Assembly: GCF_900112355.1 (NCBI RefSeq)
Contig: NZ_FOLM01000010.1
Location: forward strand, 124,001-188,000
DNA: 64,000 bases
Source of the DNA: Streptomyces aidingensis
GTDB taxonomy: Bacteria > Actinomycetota > Actinomycetes > Streptomycetales > Streptomycetaceae
Reading direction: 5' to 3'
Each line of letters opens with the position of its first letter. Position 1 is the stretch's first letter. This document shows, piece after piece, positions 40,448 to 47,941 of this stretch. The notes below the pieces were generated by a model. That model was not told the DNA's origin, did no database searches, and was given only the letters and a program-made list of their open reading frames with translations. The translations under genes were made by a program, and so were the position numbers.

Positions 40448-41278
40448 GTGAGCAACCCCGTCCGCCGGGCCATCGCCGCCCTCCCCATTCCCCCGGAATG
40501 GGAGTGGAGGGTCGAACTCCGCCCGCGTCGCCGCACCTTGTCCATCGAGGTGGACGAGGACGGCGGGGTGCTGTTCGCCGTGCCGACCGATGCCGATCCG
40601 GAGCACGTTGCCTCGGCGGTGCGTGCCCGGCTGCCCCGGCTTGCCGACGAGGTGGCGCGCCGGCGGGCGCGTCCCGCCCAGCCGGTCAAGGAACTCATCG
40701 GCGGGACGGGCTTCGACTACCTGGGCCGCCGCTACCGGCTGCGGCTGGTGGACACCGGCGCGAGCGAGGCCGTGCGGCTGTGGCGAGGGCGCCTGGAACT
40801 GCCGCGCCCCACGCACCCGGCCCACGGCGGCAGGCAATTGATCGAATGGTACGAGCAGCGCGGCAGCCGCTGGCTGGCTGCCCGGCTGCCGTCCCTCACC
40901 AGTCGGCTCGGGCTCCGACCAGTGCCGGTGGCCGCCCGTGATCTCGGTGACCGCTGGGGCGCCTGCTCGCCCGCCGGTGCCGTCACGGTGCACTGGGCGG
41001 TCCTGCAACTCCCCGTGGCACTGATCGATTACGTCCTCGTTCACGAGCTGACACATCTGAAAGTGCCCGGTCACGGTGCCGTCTTCCGGCGCCACCTGCG
41101 CCTGGCGATGCCGGACGCGGACACCCGGGCCGCCGAGTTCGTGATGCGGGAGCCCTCGCTCTGGCGCGGCGCGGTCGCCCGCCCCGAGCAGTACCGGACG
41201 AGAGCAGGCCGCACGGCCGACGCTCGCCCTCCGCGCGGGAGGCGCCGGGCAACTGGCTCTGCCGCAGCCCTCACATGA
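40448..41278 (+). CDS. DUF45/YgjP-type zinc metallopeptidase
   Basis: A 276-residue protein. The C-terminal zinc site is LVHELTHLKVPGHGAVF (about 196-213): HELTH plus a downstream H, the HExxH-(x)n-H pattern of the SprT/YgjP family. It is preceded by LGDRWGACSPAGAVTVHWAVLQLPVALIDYV, the typical DUF45 lead-in. The N-terminal part is beta-rich. The tail is Arg-rich. DUF45 genes often accompany type I restriction loci, and this one follows hsdR by 60 nt; the job, perhaps proteolytic control or effector turnover, is not established. Its 3' end overlaps the C-terminal extension of the frameshifted convergent methyltransferase. Confidence 0.87.
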   Translation: MSNPVRRAIAALPIPPEWEWRVELRPRRRTLSIEVDEDGGVLFAVPTDADPEHVASAVRARLPRLADEVARRRARPAQPVKELIGGTGFDYLGRRYRLRLVDTGASEAVRLWRGRLELPRPTHPAHGGRQLIEWYEQRGSRWLAARLPSLTSRLGLRPVPVAARDLGDRWGACSPAGAVTVHWAVLQLPVALIDYVLVHELTHLKVPGHGAVFRRHLRLAMPDADTRAAEFVMREPSLWRGAVARPEQYRTRAGRTADARPPRGRRRATGSAAALT

Positions 41279-41457
41279 CCGGCCCGCCCCCGCCCGGGAT
41301 TCGCGACGCACTGGCCGCCTATTCGGACGCCAAGGTGGCCGCGGCCGTCTCCCCGCACCGCGGGCTTTCCGAGATTCGGTTGCGCGGCATGGTGGAGGGC
41401 ACGGCATGCAGGTCGCGGCGGGGGCAGCCGCCAACCCCGCTCTGCCGCTGCCCGTGA
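41275..41457 (+). CDS. Possible small ORF coupled to DUF45 gene
   Basis: A 60-codon frame begins with an ATG overlapping the DUF45 stop (ATGA). It reads MTGPPPPGIRDALAAYSDAKVAAAV in its first half, which looks protein-like, but the end is Arg/Pro-rich and unconvincing. It could be a decayed gene or chance. Confidence 0.25.
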   Translation: MTGPPPPGIRDALAAYSDAKVAAAVSPHRGLSEIRLRGMVEGTACRSRRGQPPTPLCRCP

Positions 41458-41548
41458 TGCGCCGGCTCGTCTCCTGAGCCCGCACCGCCGACTGCCGACC
41501 GTCCCACCCGGTCCGGGGGTGTGCACCCGGGCGGGGGGCGGGGCCGCT

Positions 41549-42213
41549 TCAGGCGGCGCAGGCCAGCAGATAGGCCTGGGGGCCTTCTCCCCCAGCTCCG
41601 GCCTCGGTTCGCGGACCACACGGGTGTGGACCTTGAAGCCCGCCACGGACAGCAGCTCAGCGACGTGCTCCGGGGTCCGCCGGTGGAAATCCAGGTGCAC
41701 CGGTCGCCCGAACACCTCGTCGAGGTGGCGCCGTTCGCTGCCGGACTGGAAGGCGACGGCGAGCTGCCCGCCCGGTATCAGCACCCGCCGGAAGCCGGCG
41801 AGGACCTCGGGCACATACGCGGTCGGAATGTGGATGAGCGAATACCAGGCGATCAGCCCGGCCAGTGAGCCGTCCGGAAGATCCAGCTCCGTCATCGACC
41901 CCACCTCGAACCGCAGCCCGGGGTAGGACCGCCTGGCCAGCGCGACCATCTCCGGCGAGAGATCGATCCCGCTGATGGACAGGCCCGTCCGCCGCGCCAG
42001 ATACGCCGTCACCTTCCCCGGCCCGCTGCCCACCTCCAGCACCGGCCCGGCGTCCGCGCCCGGCGCCGCCGCCCGCACCAGATCGGCGAACGCGCCCAGC
42101 AGCGCCCGGTCCACCGGCTTGTCCGACAGCTCCAGCGCGAAGCGCGCGTTGTACTCGGCCGCGATCGCGTCGTACGACGCCCGCGTGTCCCGCAGAAACC
42201 CCGGCTCACCCAT
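41549..42213 (-). CDS. Class I SAM-dependent methyltransferase, frameshifted near the C-terminus
   Basis: About 220 residues of a small-molecule methyltransferase. It starts MGEPGFLRDTRASYDAIAAEYNARF and shows motif I VLEVGSGPGKVTAYLARR, IDLSPEMVALARRSYPG, and LIAWYSLIHIP. As written, the frame after EKAP continues as Arg/Pro-rich shadow sequence to 41071, antisense to the DUF45 gene. Adding one G to the G5 run at 41578-41582 gives EKAPQAYLLACAA and a stop at 41549-41551, the expected family ending. So this is either a sequencing error, a phase-variable homopolymer or a recent mutation. The catalytic part is intact. Confidence 0.75.
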
Positions 42214-42331
42214 ACCGCCGAGGCTAGAGCGGGCCACTGACAGAAACCGGGCCGGGACCTCGCCACCGGGCCGCCCTGTACGGGCCGGCTGTCCGCTGCC
42301 CCGGCCTCGGAGCATGGGCGATACTGACGGA

Positions 42332-42703
42332 ATGTGCTTCCGACACACGAGCGCGAGCCGGCACTTTGTGTGCCTCCCCTGCCGGGTGTCCTTCAAGAAG
42401 CGGGCCGAGGCCGGACACCAGGGCGTCTGCCCGGGTTGCGGCGGTGGGCTGATCGACGCCGGTCAGGATCTCGCCGTGCCCGGGAAGCGGGACACCGCCG
42501 GGTGGAAGGCACTCGCCGCCGTCCTCGGCTCGGGGCTGACCTTCCACTCCGGCTGCTGCGAAGGCCCCGGCTGGCGACCTCGCCACCCCCGTGAGGTGCG
42601 GGAACGGCTGGCAGCGGCGGCGCGGTCCGGTGTGCCGGTCGCTGAGGCACTGTCCACACCCGATCTCGACGAACTGACCCGACAAGCCCCCGGGAAGAGC
42701 TGA
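42332..42703 (+). CDS. Zinc-ribbon protein, conserved in Streptomyces
   Basis: A 123-residue protein (129 from ATG 42314). Near the N-terminus FVCLPCRVSFKK and VCPGCGGGLIDAG provide a CxxC...CxxC zinc ribbon. DTAGWKALAAVLGSGLTFHSGCCEGPGWRPRHPREVRERL follows, with a CC pair. Streptomycete relatives are often mislabelled deoxyxylulose-5-phosphate synthase; the size and ribbon do not support that enzyme. Function unknown, possibly nucleic-acid or protein binding. It is divergent from the methyltransferase. Confidence 0.7.
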   Translation: MCFRHTSASRHFVCLPCRVSFKKRAEAGHQGVCPGCGGGLIDAGQDLAVPGKRDTAGWKALAAVLGSGLTFHSGCCEGPGWRPRHPREVRERLAAAARSGVPVAEALSTPDLDELTRQAPGKS

Positions 42704-42730
42704 CCACCCGCGCCCGGACACCGCGCCTTG

Positions 42731-42759
42731 CCCCGGCGGCGGGCCACCCGCCGCCGGGG
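42731..42759. terminator. Bidirectional 13-bp hairpin
   Basis: 42731-42743 pairs perfectly with 42747-42759 around loop CCA, between the convergent zinc-ribbon and toxin genes. Confidence 0.85.
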
Positions 42760-42767
42760 ACACAAGC

Positions 42768-43208
42768 TCAGCGCGGCCAGTAGCGAGGAGGCTCCTTGGC
42801 CGGATCGGTCATGTCGAAACGGTGCTTGGTCCCGGGGGCCAGTCCTTTGATCATGACCAGCCGCTGGCCCTCGGCGTTCTCCAGGTCTCGCACGACCATG
42901 GGGAGGGAGCCGATGACAGCTCCTATGGCCAGGGCCAGCCCGACCCGCCCTGGCTGCGGCTGGCCGAACCGGACGTGGTGCAACCGGGATTTCTTGATGG
43001 CCGTTGTCTCGTCGGGGTCGTCGAGCTGCCGGGCGTCCTTGGTGACGAAGATGTCGTAACCATGACTTGCGGCATCGGCGAGCAACGCCAAGTCCTTCTT
43101 GCCCGACCACTTCATCAGCGTGACATGGTCGACGCGGTGACCGGGAAGCAGATGACGCAGCACATCGACCATGAGGGAAGGCGCGTTCTCGTCAAGAAGG
43201 ATCTTCAT
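42768..43208 (-). CDS. DUF5615 PIN-like toxin
   Basis: A 146-residue PIN-like protein. It begins MKILLDENAPSLMVDVLRHLLPGH, with the LLDEN motif giving the first acidic residue. FVTKDARQLDD carries the second acidic pair. PIN-like toxins are usually RNases needing Mg2+. The start overlaps the stop of the antitoxin gene by 1 nt, and the order antitoxin-toxin is typical of DUF433/DUF5615 modules. It is larger than many family members (~110), with an extra C-terminal ~30 residues. Confidence 0.82.
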   Translation of the reverse strand: MKILLDENAPSLMVDVLRHLLPGHRVDHVTLMKWSGKKDLALLADAASHGYDIFVTKDARQLDDPDETTAIKKSRLHHVRFGQPQPGRVGLALAIGAVIGSLPMVVRDLENAEGQRLVMIKGLAPGTKHRFDMTDPAKEPPRYWPR

Positions 43209-43849
43209 CAGGAGGCGCGGGGCTCCGGTTGGTAGCTGTTCACGTACAGCGCGAAGGTCTGTGCGTCCCTGGCCGCTTCCGGCGTCACCGCCGGGTAGTA
43301 GTCGGCGATCTTCTCCGCGCGGACCCCGTCCTCCAGCAGCTCGACCACCGCGTCATACGGCACCCTGGTCCCCGTGATGACCGGACTGCCGCCCTGGGTC
43401 TCGGGGTCGAGCGTGATGTGCGCGGTAGGGCGCAGCAGGTGAGGGACGACCACCCCGGGGCGCACCGAAAAGGGCTCCAGGATCTCCGCCAAGGTCGCCA
43501 CAACCTGCTGCCCGGGACGCTTGACCAGATCCGTCGAGTGCTCGCTGTCGTTGCCGACCAGCGCGATCGAGTCCCCGTCGGCCACCAAGCTGTAGGACGA
43601 CAAGTGCTCGATCTCCCCAAGCCGCCGGAGGTTGCCGATCGCCCGGCGGATCTTCTGGAGCGAGGCGTCCTGACGCAGCCGTACGCAGGTGCGCAGCGCG
43701 AGGACGTCCCGGAACGAATAAAGGGCCCTCGGCCGTACCGCCAGCTCGGGAATCAGAACCGGCCCGTCACGGACATCCCGACGCCAGTGACGCAACTGGG
43801 CAATAGTCGCCCCCGACAGAGCAGCGGCCATGTGAGTCGAGTACGCCAT
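43208..43849 (-). CDS. DUF433 antitoxin with N-terminal MerR-like DNA-binding domain
   Basis: A 213-residue protein. The N-terminal ~75 residues read MAAALSGATIAQLRHWRR, then LYSFRDVLALRTCVRLRQDASLQKIRRAIGNLR, a MerR-type winged helix. The C-terminus holds the DUF433 domain: ITLDPETQGGSPVITGTRVPYDAVVELLEDG and IADYYPAVTPEAARDAQTFA. It would neutralise the PIN-like toxin and probably repress the operon. ATG at 43849. Confidence 0.83.
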   Translation of the reverse strand: MAYSTHMAAALSGATIAQLRHWRRDVRDGPVLIPELAVRPRALYSFRDVLALRTCVRLRQDASLQKIRRAIGNLRRLGEIEHLSSYSLVADGDSIALVGNDSEHSTDLVKRPGQQVVATLAEILEPFSVRPGVVVPHLLRPTAHITLDPETQGGSPVITGTRVPYDAVVELLEDGVRAEKIADYYPAVTPEAARDAQTFALYVNSYQPEPRAS

Positions 43850-44223
43850 GTTCCGGGCCTCCTTCCGTACCTGGTCCAGTCTCCCGCCCGCCGGCAGTCA
43901 GACGCTACAAGTCCCTCCCTGGCACGTCATGCTCCGCGCAGAGCATCACTCCTCGTGCACCCGAGTCGCCAAGGCATACCCGGCCGCCTCGTCGGCCCCG
44001 TTCCGCGGAGCGAGGAGTGCTGCCTGTCGGGTCCCGTGCCCGCCATGGCCTCCTTGCAAGAAGCGGGGTGAACCGGAGGGGTCGGTGTGCACGGATGGGC
44101 GCGTCGTGACGGGGCGTGGAGGGCCGGGGCTGATACGCATCAACGCGCAGGCACTCCGCCCTCGCCCCGCCCGGGGCAGTGGCCGTCGCGAAGGTCACGA
44201 ACCCAGCCAGAGCAGGAGACGGC
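43850..44223. other. Intergenic region with no recognisable gene
   Basis: A 374-nt spacer between the divergent antitoxin and NmrA-type genes. Composition is slightly less GC-rich near 43900-43960. The open frames here are chance or shadow frames. Promoters for both flanking genes must lie here. Confidence 0.6.
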
Positions 44224-45111
44224 ATGTCCCTTCCGTCCGACACGAGCAGTGAGAACGCCCACCGCGGTATCGCCGTCACCGGTGTGACCGGCCGGCTCGG
44301 GGTGCGGATCGCCCGGCGGCTGGCCGCCGCCGGGGTTCCGCAGCACCTGGTGGTGCGCGATCCACACCGCGCGCCCCGGCTGCCCGGGGCGAGCGTGGCG
44401 CGGGCCGCCTATGGCGACCGGGACGATGTGGTGCGGGCGCTGTCCGGGATCGAGCGGGTGCTGATGATCTCGATCTCCGAGACCGCCGACCGGGTCGACC
44501 AGCACCGCGCGTTCGTGGACGCCGCCGTGGCGGCCGGGGTGGGGCATCTGGTCTACATCTCCTTCTACGGCGCGGCGGAGAACGCGACCTTCACCCTGGC
44601 CCGCGATCACTGGGCCACCGAGCAGTACATCCGGGACAGCGGGCTGGCCTTCACCTTCCTCCGGGACAACATCTACGCCGACTTCGTCCCGGCGTTCGTC
44701 GGCGAGGACGGCGTGATCCGGGGCCCGGCCGGTGACGGGCGGGTGGCCCTGGTCGCGCAGGAGGACATCGCCGAGGCGGCCGTCTCGGTGCTCACCCACG
44801 CGCCGGAGCACGCGGGCGCCGTGTACGAGCTGACCGGGCCGCAGGCGCTCACCTTCCACGAGATCGCCGCCATCCTGACGACCATCACGGGCCGGAATGT
44901 CACCTACCACGCGGAGGGCCTGGAGGAGGCGTACGCCTCGCGCGCCCACTACGGCGCCGAGCGCTGGCAGCTCAACGCCTGGGTGTCCACCTACACCGCC
45001 GTCGCCGCCGGGGAACTCGCCGGCGTCACCGACGCCATCCCCCGGCTGACCGGCCACCCGGCCACCCCGCTCGCCGACGTCATCCGGCACGCCGACGGCC
45101 GCGAGCCGTGA
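44224..45111 (+). CDS. NmrA-type NAD(P)-binding reductase-like protein
   Basis: A 295-residue atypical short-chain dehydrogenase. The nucleotide loop is IAVTGVTGRLGVRIARRL (GxxGxxG, about 17-34). It has YISFYGAAENATFTLARDHWATEQYIRDSGLAFTFLRDNIYADF, typical of NmrA/QOR2-like quinone or nitrogen-regulator proteins, where a Tyr-Lys catalytic pair is absent. The C-terminal part (TGPQALTFHEIAAILTTITGRNVTYH) binds substrate. ATG at 44224 with GGAG about 8 nt upstream. It ends with a 15-bp hairpin shared with the convergent lipase gene. Confidence 0.87.
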   Translation: MSLPSDTSSENAHRGIAVTGVTGRLGVRIARRLAAAGVPQHLVVRDPHRAPRLPGASVARAAYGDRDDVVRALSGIERVLMISISETADRVDQHRAFVDAAVAAGVGHLVYISFYGAAENATFTLARDHWATEQYIRDSGLAFTFLRDNIYADFVPAFVGEDGVIRGPAGDGRVALVAQEDIAEAAVSVLTHAPEHAGAVYELTGPQALTFHEIAAILTTITGRNVTYHAEGLEEAYASRAHYGAERWQLNAWVSTYTAVAAGELAGVTDAIPRLTGHPATPLADVIRHADGREP

Positions 45112-45125
45112 GGTCTGCGGCCGGC

Positions 45126-45161
45126 CCTCCGGCCGCTGCCGGGCGGGGCAGCGGCCGGAGG
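45126..45161. terminator. Bidirectional 15-bp hairpin
   Basis: 45126-45140 pairs perfectly with 45147-45161 (loop GGGCGG), between convergent genes. Confidence 0.87.
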
Positions 45162-45207
45162 ACGGGGGCGTGGGCAGGGCGTGGGCGTGGGCAGGGGCGG
45201 GGGGTGG

Positions 45208-46503
45208 TCAGGTGGTGCAGGTGCCGGTGGCGGGGGTGCCGGTGAAGCGGCCGGCGAGCCAGTCGGCGCCCATCAGGGCGCCCGGCCGGACGGCCCCCAG
45301 ATGGTCGGCGCCCGGGATGATCTCGGTCCGGACGGCGGCGCCGCGGGTGCACCAGGCGTCCGCCAGTTCGCGGCCGAGCTGCGGCGGGATCAGCACGTCG
45401 GCGTCGCCGTGGTAGACGAACACCGGGTGCCGGGGCGCGATGCCGCCCAGGTCCTGCTGGCCGAGCCGGAACTGCCAGTAGCGGCTGTCCGCCGGGTCGG
45501 AGGTGGTGATGTCGGGAAGCGAGTACGCGGCACCGGCGGCGATGTTCTCGTTGAGGCAGCCGTCCGCCATCCGCGCGGCGAGCGCCCGCCCGGTCTCGTT
45601 GAGATAGCGGTCCAGATGGAGTCCGGGGTAGGCGGCGTCCTGGCCGATGAGAGACATCAGGGTGAACGCCACGCCGTAGGGCGACTCCTCCTGGAGTTCG
45701 GAGAACCGCAGCCGGGACGGCGTGCCGCCGGCCACCGTGCCGGCGATGTCCAGCTCGGGGGCGTAGAACGGCTGGAGCTGGGCGGCCCAGCTCACCGACT
45801 GGCCGCCCTGGCTGTAGCCCATCAGGCCGATGGGCGAGTCGGCGGTGATGCCCAGGCCGGCGGCGCCGGGCAGCCGGCGGGCCGCGCGGGCGGCGTCCAG
45901 GACGGCCTTGCCGGCCGAGCGGGCCACCGTGTAGGTGTGCGTGCCGGGGGTGCCCAGGCCCTCGTAGTCGGTCACCACCACGGCCCAGCCTCGGGCCAGC
46001 AGCAGGGCGATCAGCCCGCCCTCGGCCGTGGTCCCGGACGGAAAGCCGGCGGACGGGGCGCACTGGTCGCCCAGGCCGACCGTGCCCACCGCGTAACTGA
46101 TCAGCGGACGCGGGCGGTCCGGCCCGCCCGCGCCGTCCTCGGGCACCAGCAGGGTGCCGGAGACCACATTCGGCCGGCCGAGAGCGCCGGTGGAACGGTA
46201 GGTGATCTTCCAGGAGGTGACTTCGGCGGTGGTCGTGGGGGTGGGCCGGAAGACGCTGGGCTCGGCGCTGACGAGGTCGCCGGGCCGCTTCTGCCGGCCG
46301 CCGTGCGGCAGCCGCTCGGGCGACGCACCGGCGGCGGGGCCGGGCCCGGGCCCGGCCCCGTTGTGGGCGCCGGTGGTTGCGGTGGCGGTGGCGGTGGTGG
46401 CGGTGGCGGTGGCGGTGGCGGTGAGCGCGGTGGCGGCCAGGGCCGCCCCGGCCAGCAGGACCCCGGCGCGCCGGAGCAGCGGATGTCGGGCGGTGATGGG
46501 CAT
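45208..46503 (-). CDS. Secreted lipase (LIP family, PF03583-like)
   Basis: A 431-residue exported alpha/beta hydrolase. The signal peptide covers about 1-35, with a long Ala-Thr run (from GGTGGC hexamers) at its end. Core motifs: nucleophile GLMGYSQGGQ, catalytic Asp in VFVYHGDADVLIPP, catalytic His in IIPGADHLGAV. VTDYEGLGTPGTHTY is typical of the secretory lipase family. A C-terminal CTT may pair with another Cys. ATG at 46503 with GGGAG 9 nt upstream. Substrate is probably an acylglycerol or ester. Confidence 0.88.
   Translation of the reverse strand: MPITARHPLLRRAGVLLAGAALAATALTATATATATTATATATTGAHNGAGPGPGPAAGASPERLPHGGRQKRPGDLVSAEPSVFRPTPTTTAEVTSWKITYRSTGALGRPNVVSGTLLVPEDGAGGPDRPRPLISYAVGTVGLGDQCAPSAGFPSGTTAEGGLIALLLARGWAVVVTDYEGLGTPGTHTYTVARSAGKAVLDAARAARRLPGAAGLGITADSPIGLMGYSQGGQSVSWAAQLQPFYAPELDIAGTVAGGTPSRLRFSELQEESPYGVAFTLMSLIGQDAAYPGLHLDRYLNETGRALAARMADGCLNENIAAGAAYSLPDITTSDPADSRYWQFRLGQQDLGGIAPRHPVFVYHGDADVLIPPQLGRELADAWCTRGAAVRTEIIPGADHLGAVRPGALMGADWLAGRFTGTPATGTCTT
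46381..46436. repeat. GGTGGC hexamer repeat in lipase signal region
   Basis: Nearly perfect 6-bp units; on the coding strand they encode Ala-Thr dipeptides directly after the signal-peptide core. Confidence 0.9.
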
Positions 46504-46930
46504 GGTGCTTCGCTCCCGGATGGCTGAGGCGGGTGGGGTGACCGGACCGGAGGGGCCACCGTAGGGAGCCGCCCGGCGCGCCCGCATCGGCGTGATCACC
46601 GGTCTCGCCGTCCGCGTCGGGCCCCCGGGCGGTGTGGCGGGGAAGGATTCCGGACACCCGTGCCCGGCCATTTCGCTGTGTCCGGCGGGGCATCGGTTTC
46701 CGCGCCGCGCGGCGGTTCTCCGGCCCGGGAGAAGCCGTGTGACATGCGCGGCCGGTGCAACAATCCATGAAATGCGCACTCCCGGGGCGCCCGCTGCGGA
46801 CTTAGCGCCTACCGGCGGCATATGCGCCGCTCGAATCAGCGACAGAACCTTGAAAGATTTCCGCCGCACTCATAAGATCCGGCCACCGACTGCTCGGCAT
46901 GAGCGAGTGGCGATCAAGGGGGCCGCCGGA
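46504..46930. other. Divergent promoter region, lipase and DUF6879 operon
   Basis: A 427-nt spacer. The right part (46760-46920) is lower in GC, with AATCCATGAAATGCGC and CTCATAAGATCC blocks; the latter gives a -10-like CATAAGAT near 46870 for the rightward operon. No gene is seen. Confidence 0.5.
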
Positions 46931-47158
46931 ATGAAGTTGCAGATGATCTACAAGGACGACGAATCGGGCGGCGAGGGCTGTCCCAGCGTCTATCTGGCCG
47001 ACAATGGGGAATTCGTTGTCCAGGGGCCTCAGGTGGACGAGGCCACCGCGGGCGAACTGCGGAACGTCCTTCCCGGTGAGACCGCGGTCCGGATCTCCGC
47101 AGAGGTCATTCTCGGCGCCGTCCGGCGCTTTACCGCGCCAGACACCCGAGAGCACTGA
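46931..47158 (+). CDS. Small conserved protein, partner of DUF6879
   Basis: A 75-residue acidic protein: MKLQMIYKDDESGGEGCPSVYLADNGEFVVQG, then DEATAGELRNVLPGETAVRISAEVILGAVRRF. I recall it as a streptomycete family always placed before a DUF6879 gene. It looks like a small beta-rich folded protein; function unknown. AAGGGGG lies about 10 nt before the ATG. It is followed 3 nt later by the DUF6879 gene, so they form one operon. Upstream in-frame GTGs exist but lack good context. Confidence 0.75.
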   Translation: MKLQMIYKDDESGGEGCPSVYLADNGEFVVQGPQVDEATAGELRNVLPGETAVRISAEVILGAVRRFTAPDTREH

Positions 47159-47161
47159 GCA

Positions 47162-47743
47162 ATGCGCCGGACCTTCTTCTCGCTCGGCGACCCCGGATTC
47201 CGCAGCCACTTCGCGGAATTCCAGCGCACCGCCTTCCGGCTGGAGACTCTCCAGAAATACGATGTCACCTACGAGCGAACAGAATTCGAGCGGTTCCTCG
47301 CCGGTGAATCACGCGGCACGTTTCCGGGTCTGGAGGGCTGGCTGCGGCGAGTCGGCGAGGGAACCCGGCGCGGCAAGGAATTCCGGCGGGTGCATATTCT
47401 GGAGGAACCGCTCACCGATTACGCTCGCTTCGAATGCCTCTGGTCGTACCGCCACACGGTCGCGGCGGGTGAGGACGTCCGCATCATCCCGGTCCCGGCC
47501 GGGCAGTGGCCCGAAGGGCTTCCCCGGCGGGATTTCTGGCTGTTCGACTCCCGCCGCCTGGTCCTGATGAACTACGGCCCCGACGGCACCTTCGTCTCGG
47601 CCGAGGCCCTGGACGACCCGGAACCGGTGGCGGAAGCCGTCCGGTGGCGGGACCGCGCCCTGGCGGCATCGACGCCCTTTCCGGAGTATGCGCGGCGGTT
47701 CGACGAACTGATGCTGAGCAGCGGCTCCGGCCGCCCGGCCTGA
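47162..47743 (+). CDS. DUF6879 family protein
   Basis: A 193-residue soluble protein. Recognisable are FRSHFAEFQRTAFRLETLQKYDV near the N-terminus, then GKEFRRVHILEEPLTDYARFECLWSYRHTVAAGEDVRIIP (about 75-115), FWLFDSRRLVLMNYG and a helical end PEYARRFDELML. The family is abundant in streptomycetes, often encoded near XRE or STAND regulators, and has no proven biochemical role. It is preceded by a small coupled gene and followed by a decayed STAND-TPR gene. Confidence 0.82.
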   Translation: MRRTFFSLGDPGFRSHFAEFQRTAFRLETLQKYDVTYERTEFERFLAGESRGTFPGLEGWLRRVGEGTRRGKEFRRVHILEEPLTDYARFECLWSYRHTVAAGEDVRIIPVPAGQWPEGLPRRDFWLFDSRRLVLMNYGPDGTFVSAEALDDPEPVAEAVRWRDRALAASTPFPEYARRFDELMLSSGSGRPA

Positions 47744-47757
47744 CCACGGCGGCGCCG

Positions 47758-47940
47758 GTGCGTCCATCCCGCGCCGCCGCCGGCGGCGAAAGCGAGAGCG
47801 AGAGCGGTGCCGGCGGCACCCGGAACGAGTTGAGCGGCACCTCGGGCACCACCGTGCAGGCGGGCACCGTGCACGGGGGCATCACCCTGGGCCGGTCCGC
47901 TGCCGACGCCCTCCCGGACTGGCCCTGGCCACGGCAACAG
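47758..47940 (+). pseudogene. N-terminal remnant of STAND/NB-ARC regulator
   Basis: From GTG 47758 the frame reads RNELSGTSGTTVQAGTVHGG, the opening seen in many streptomycete NB-ARC/TPR regulators just before the P-loop region. Instead of the P-loop it runs into ALPDWPWPRQQHGRP and then out of frame with the following C-terminal part. So roughly the whole nucleotide-binding half has been deleted. Confidence 0.65.
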
Positions 47941-47941
47941 C

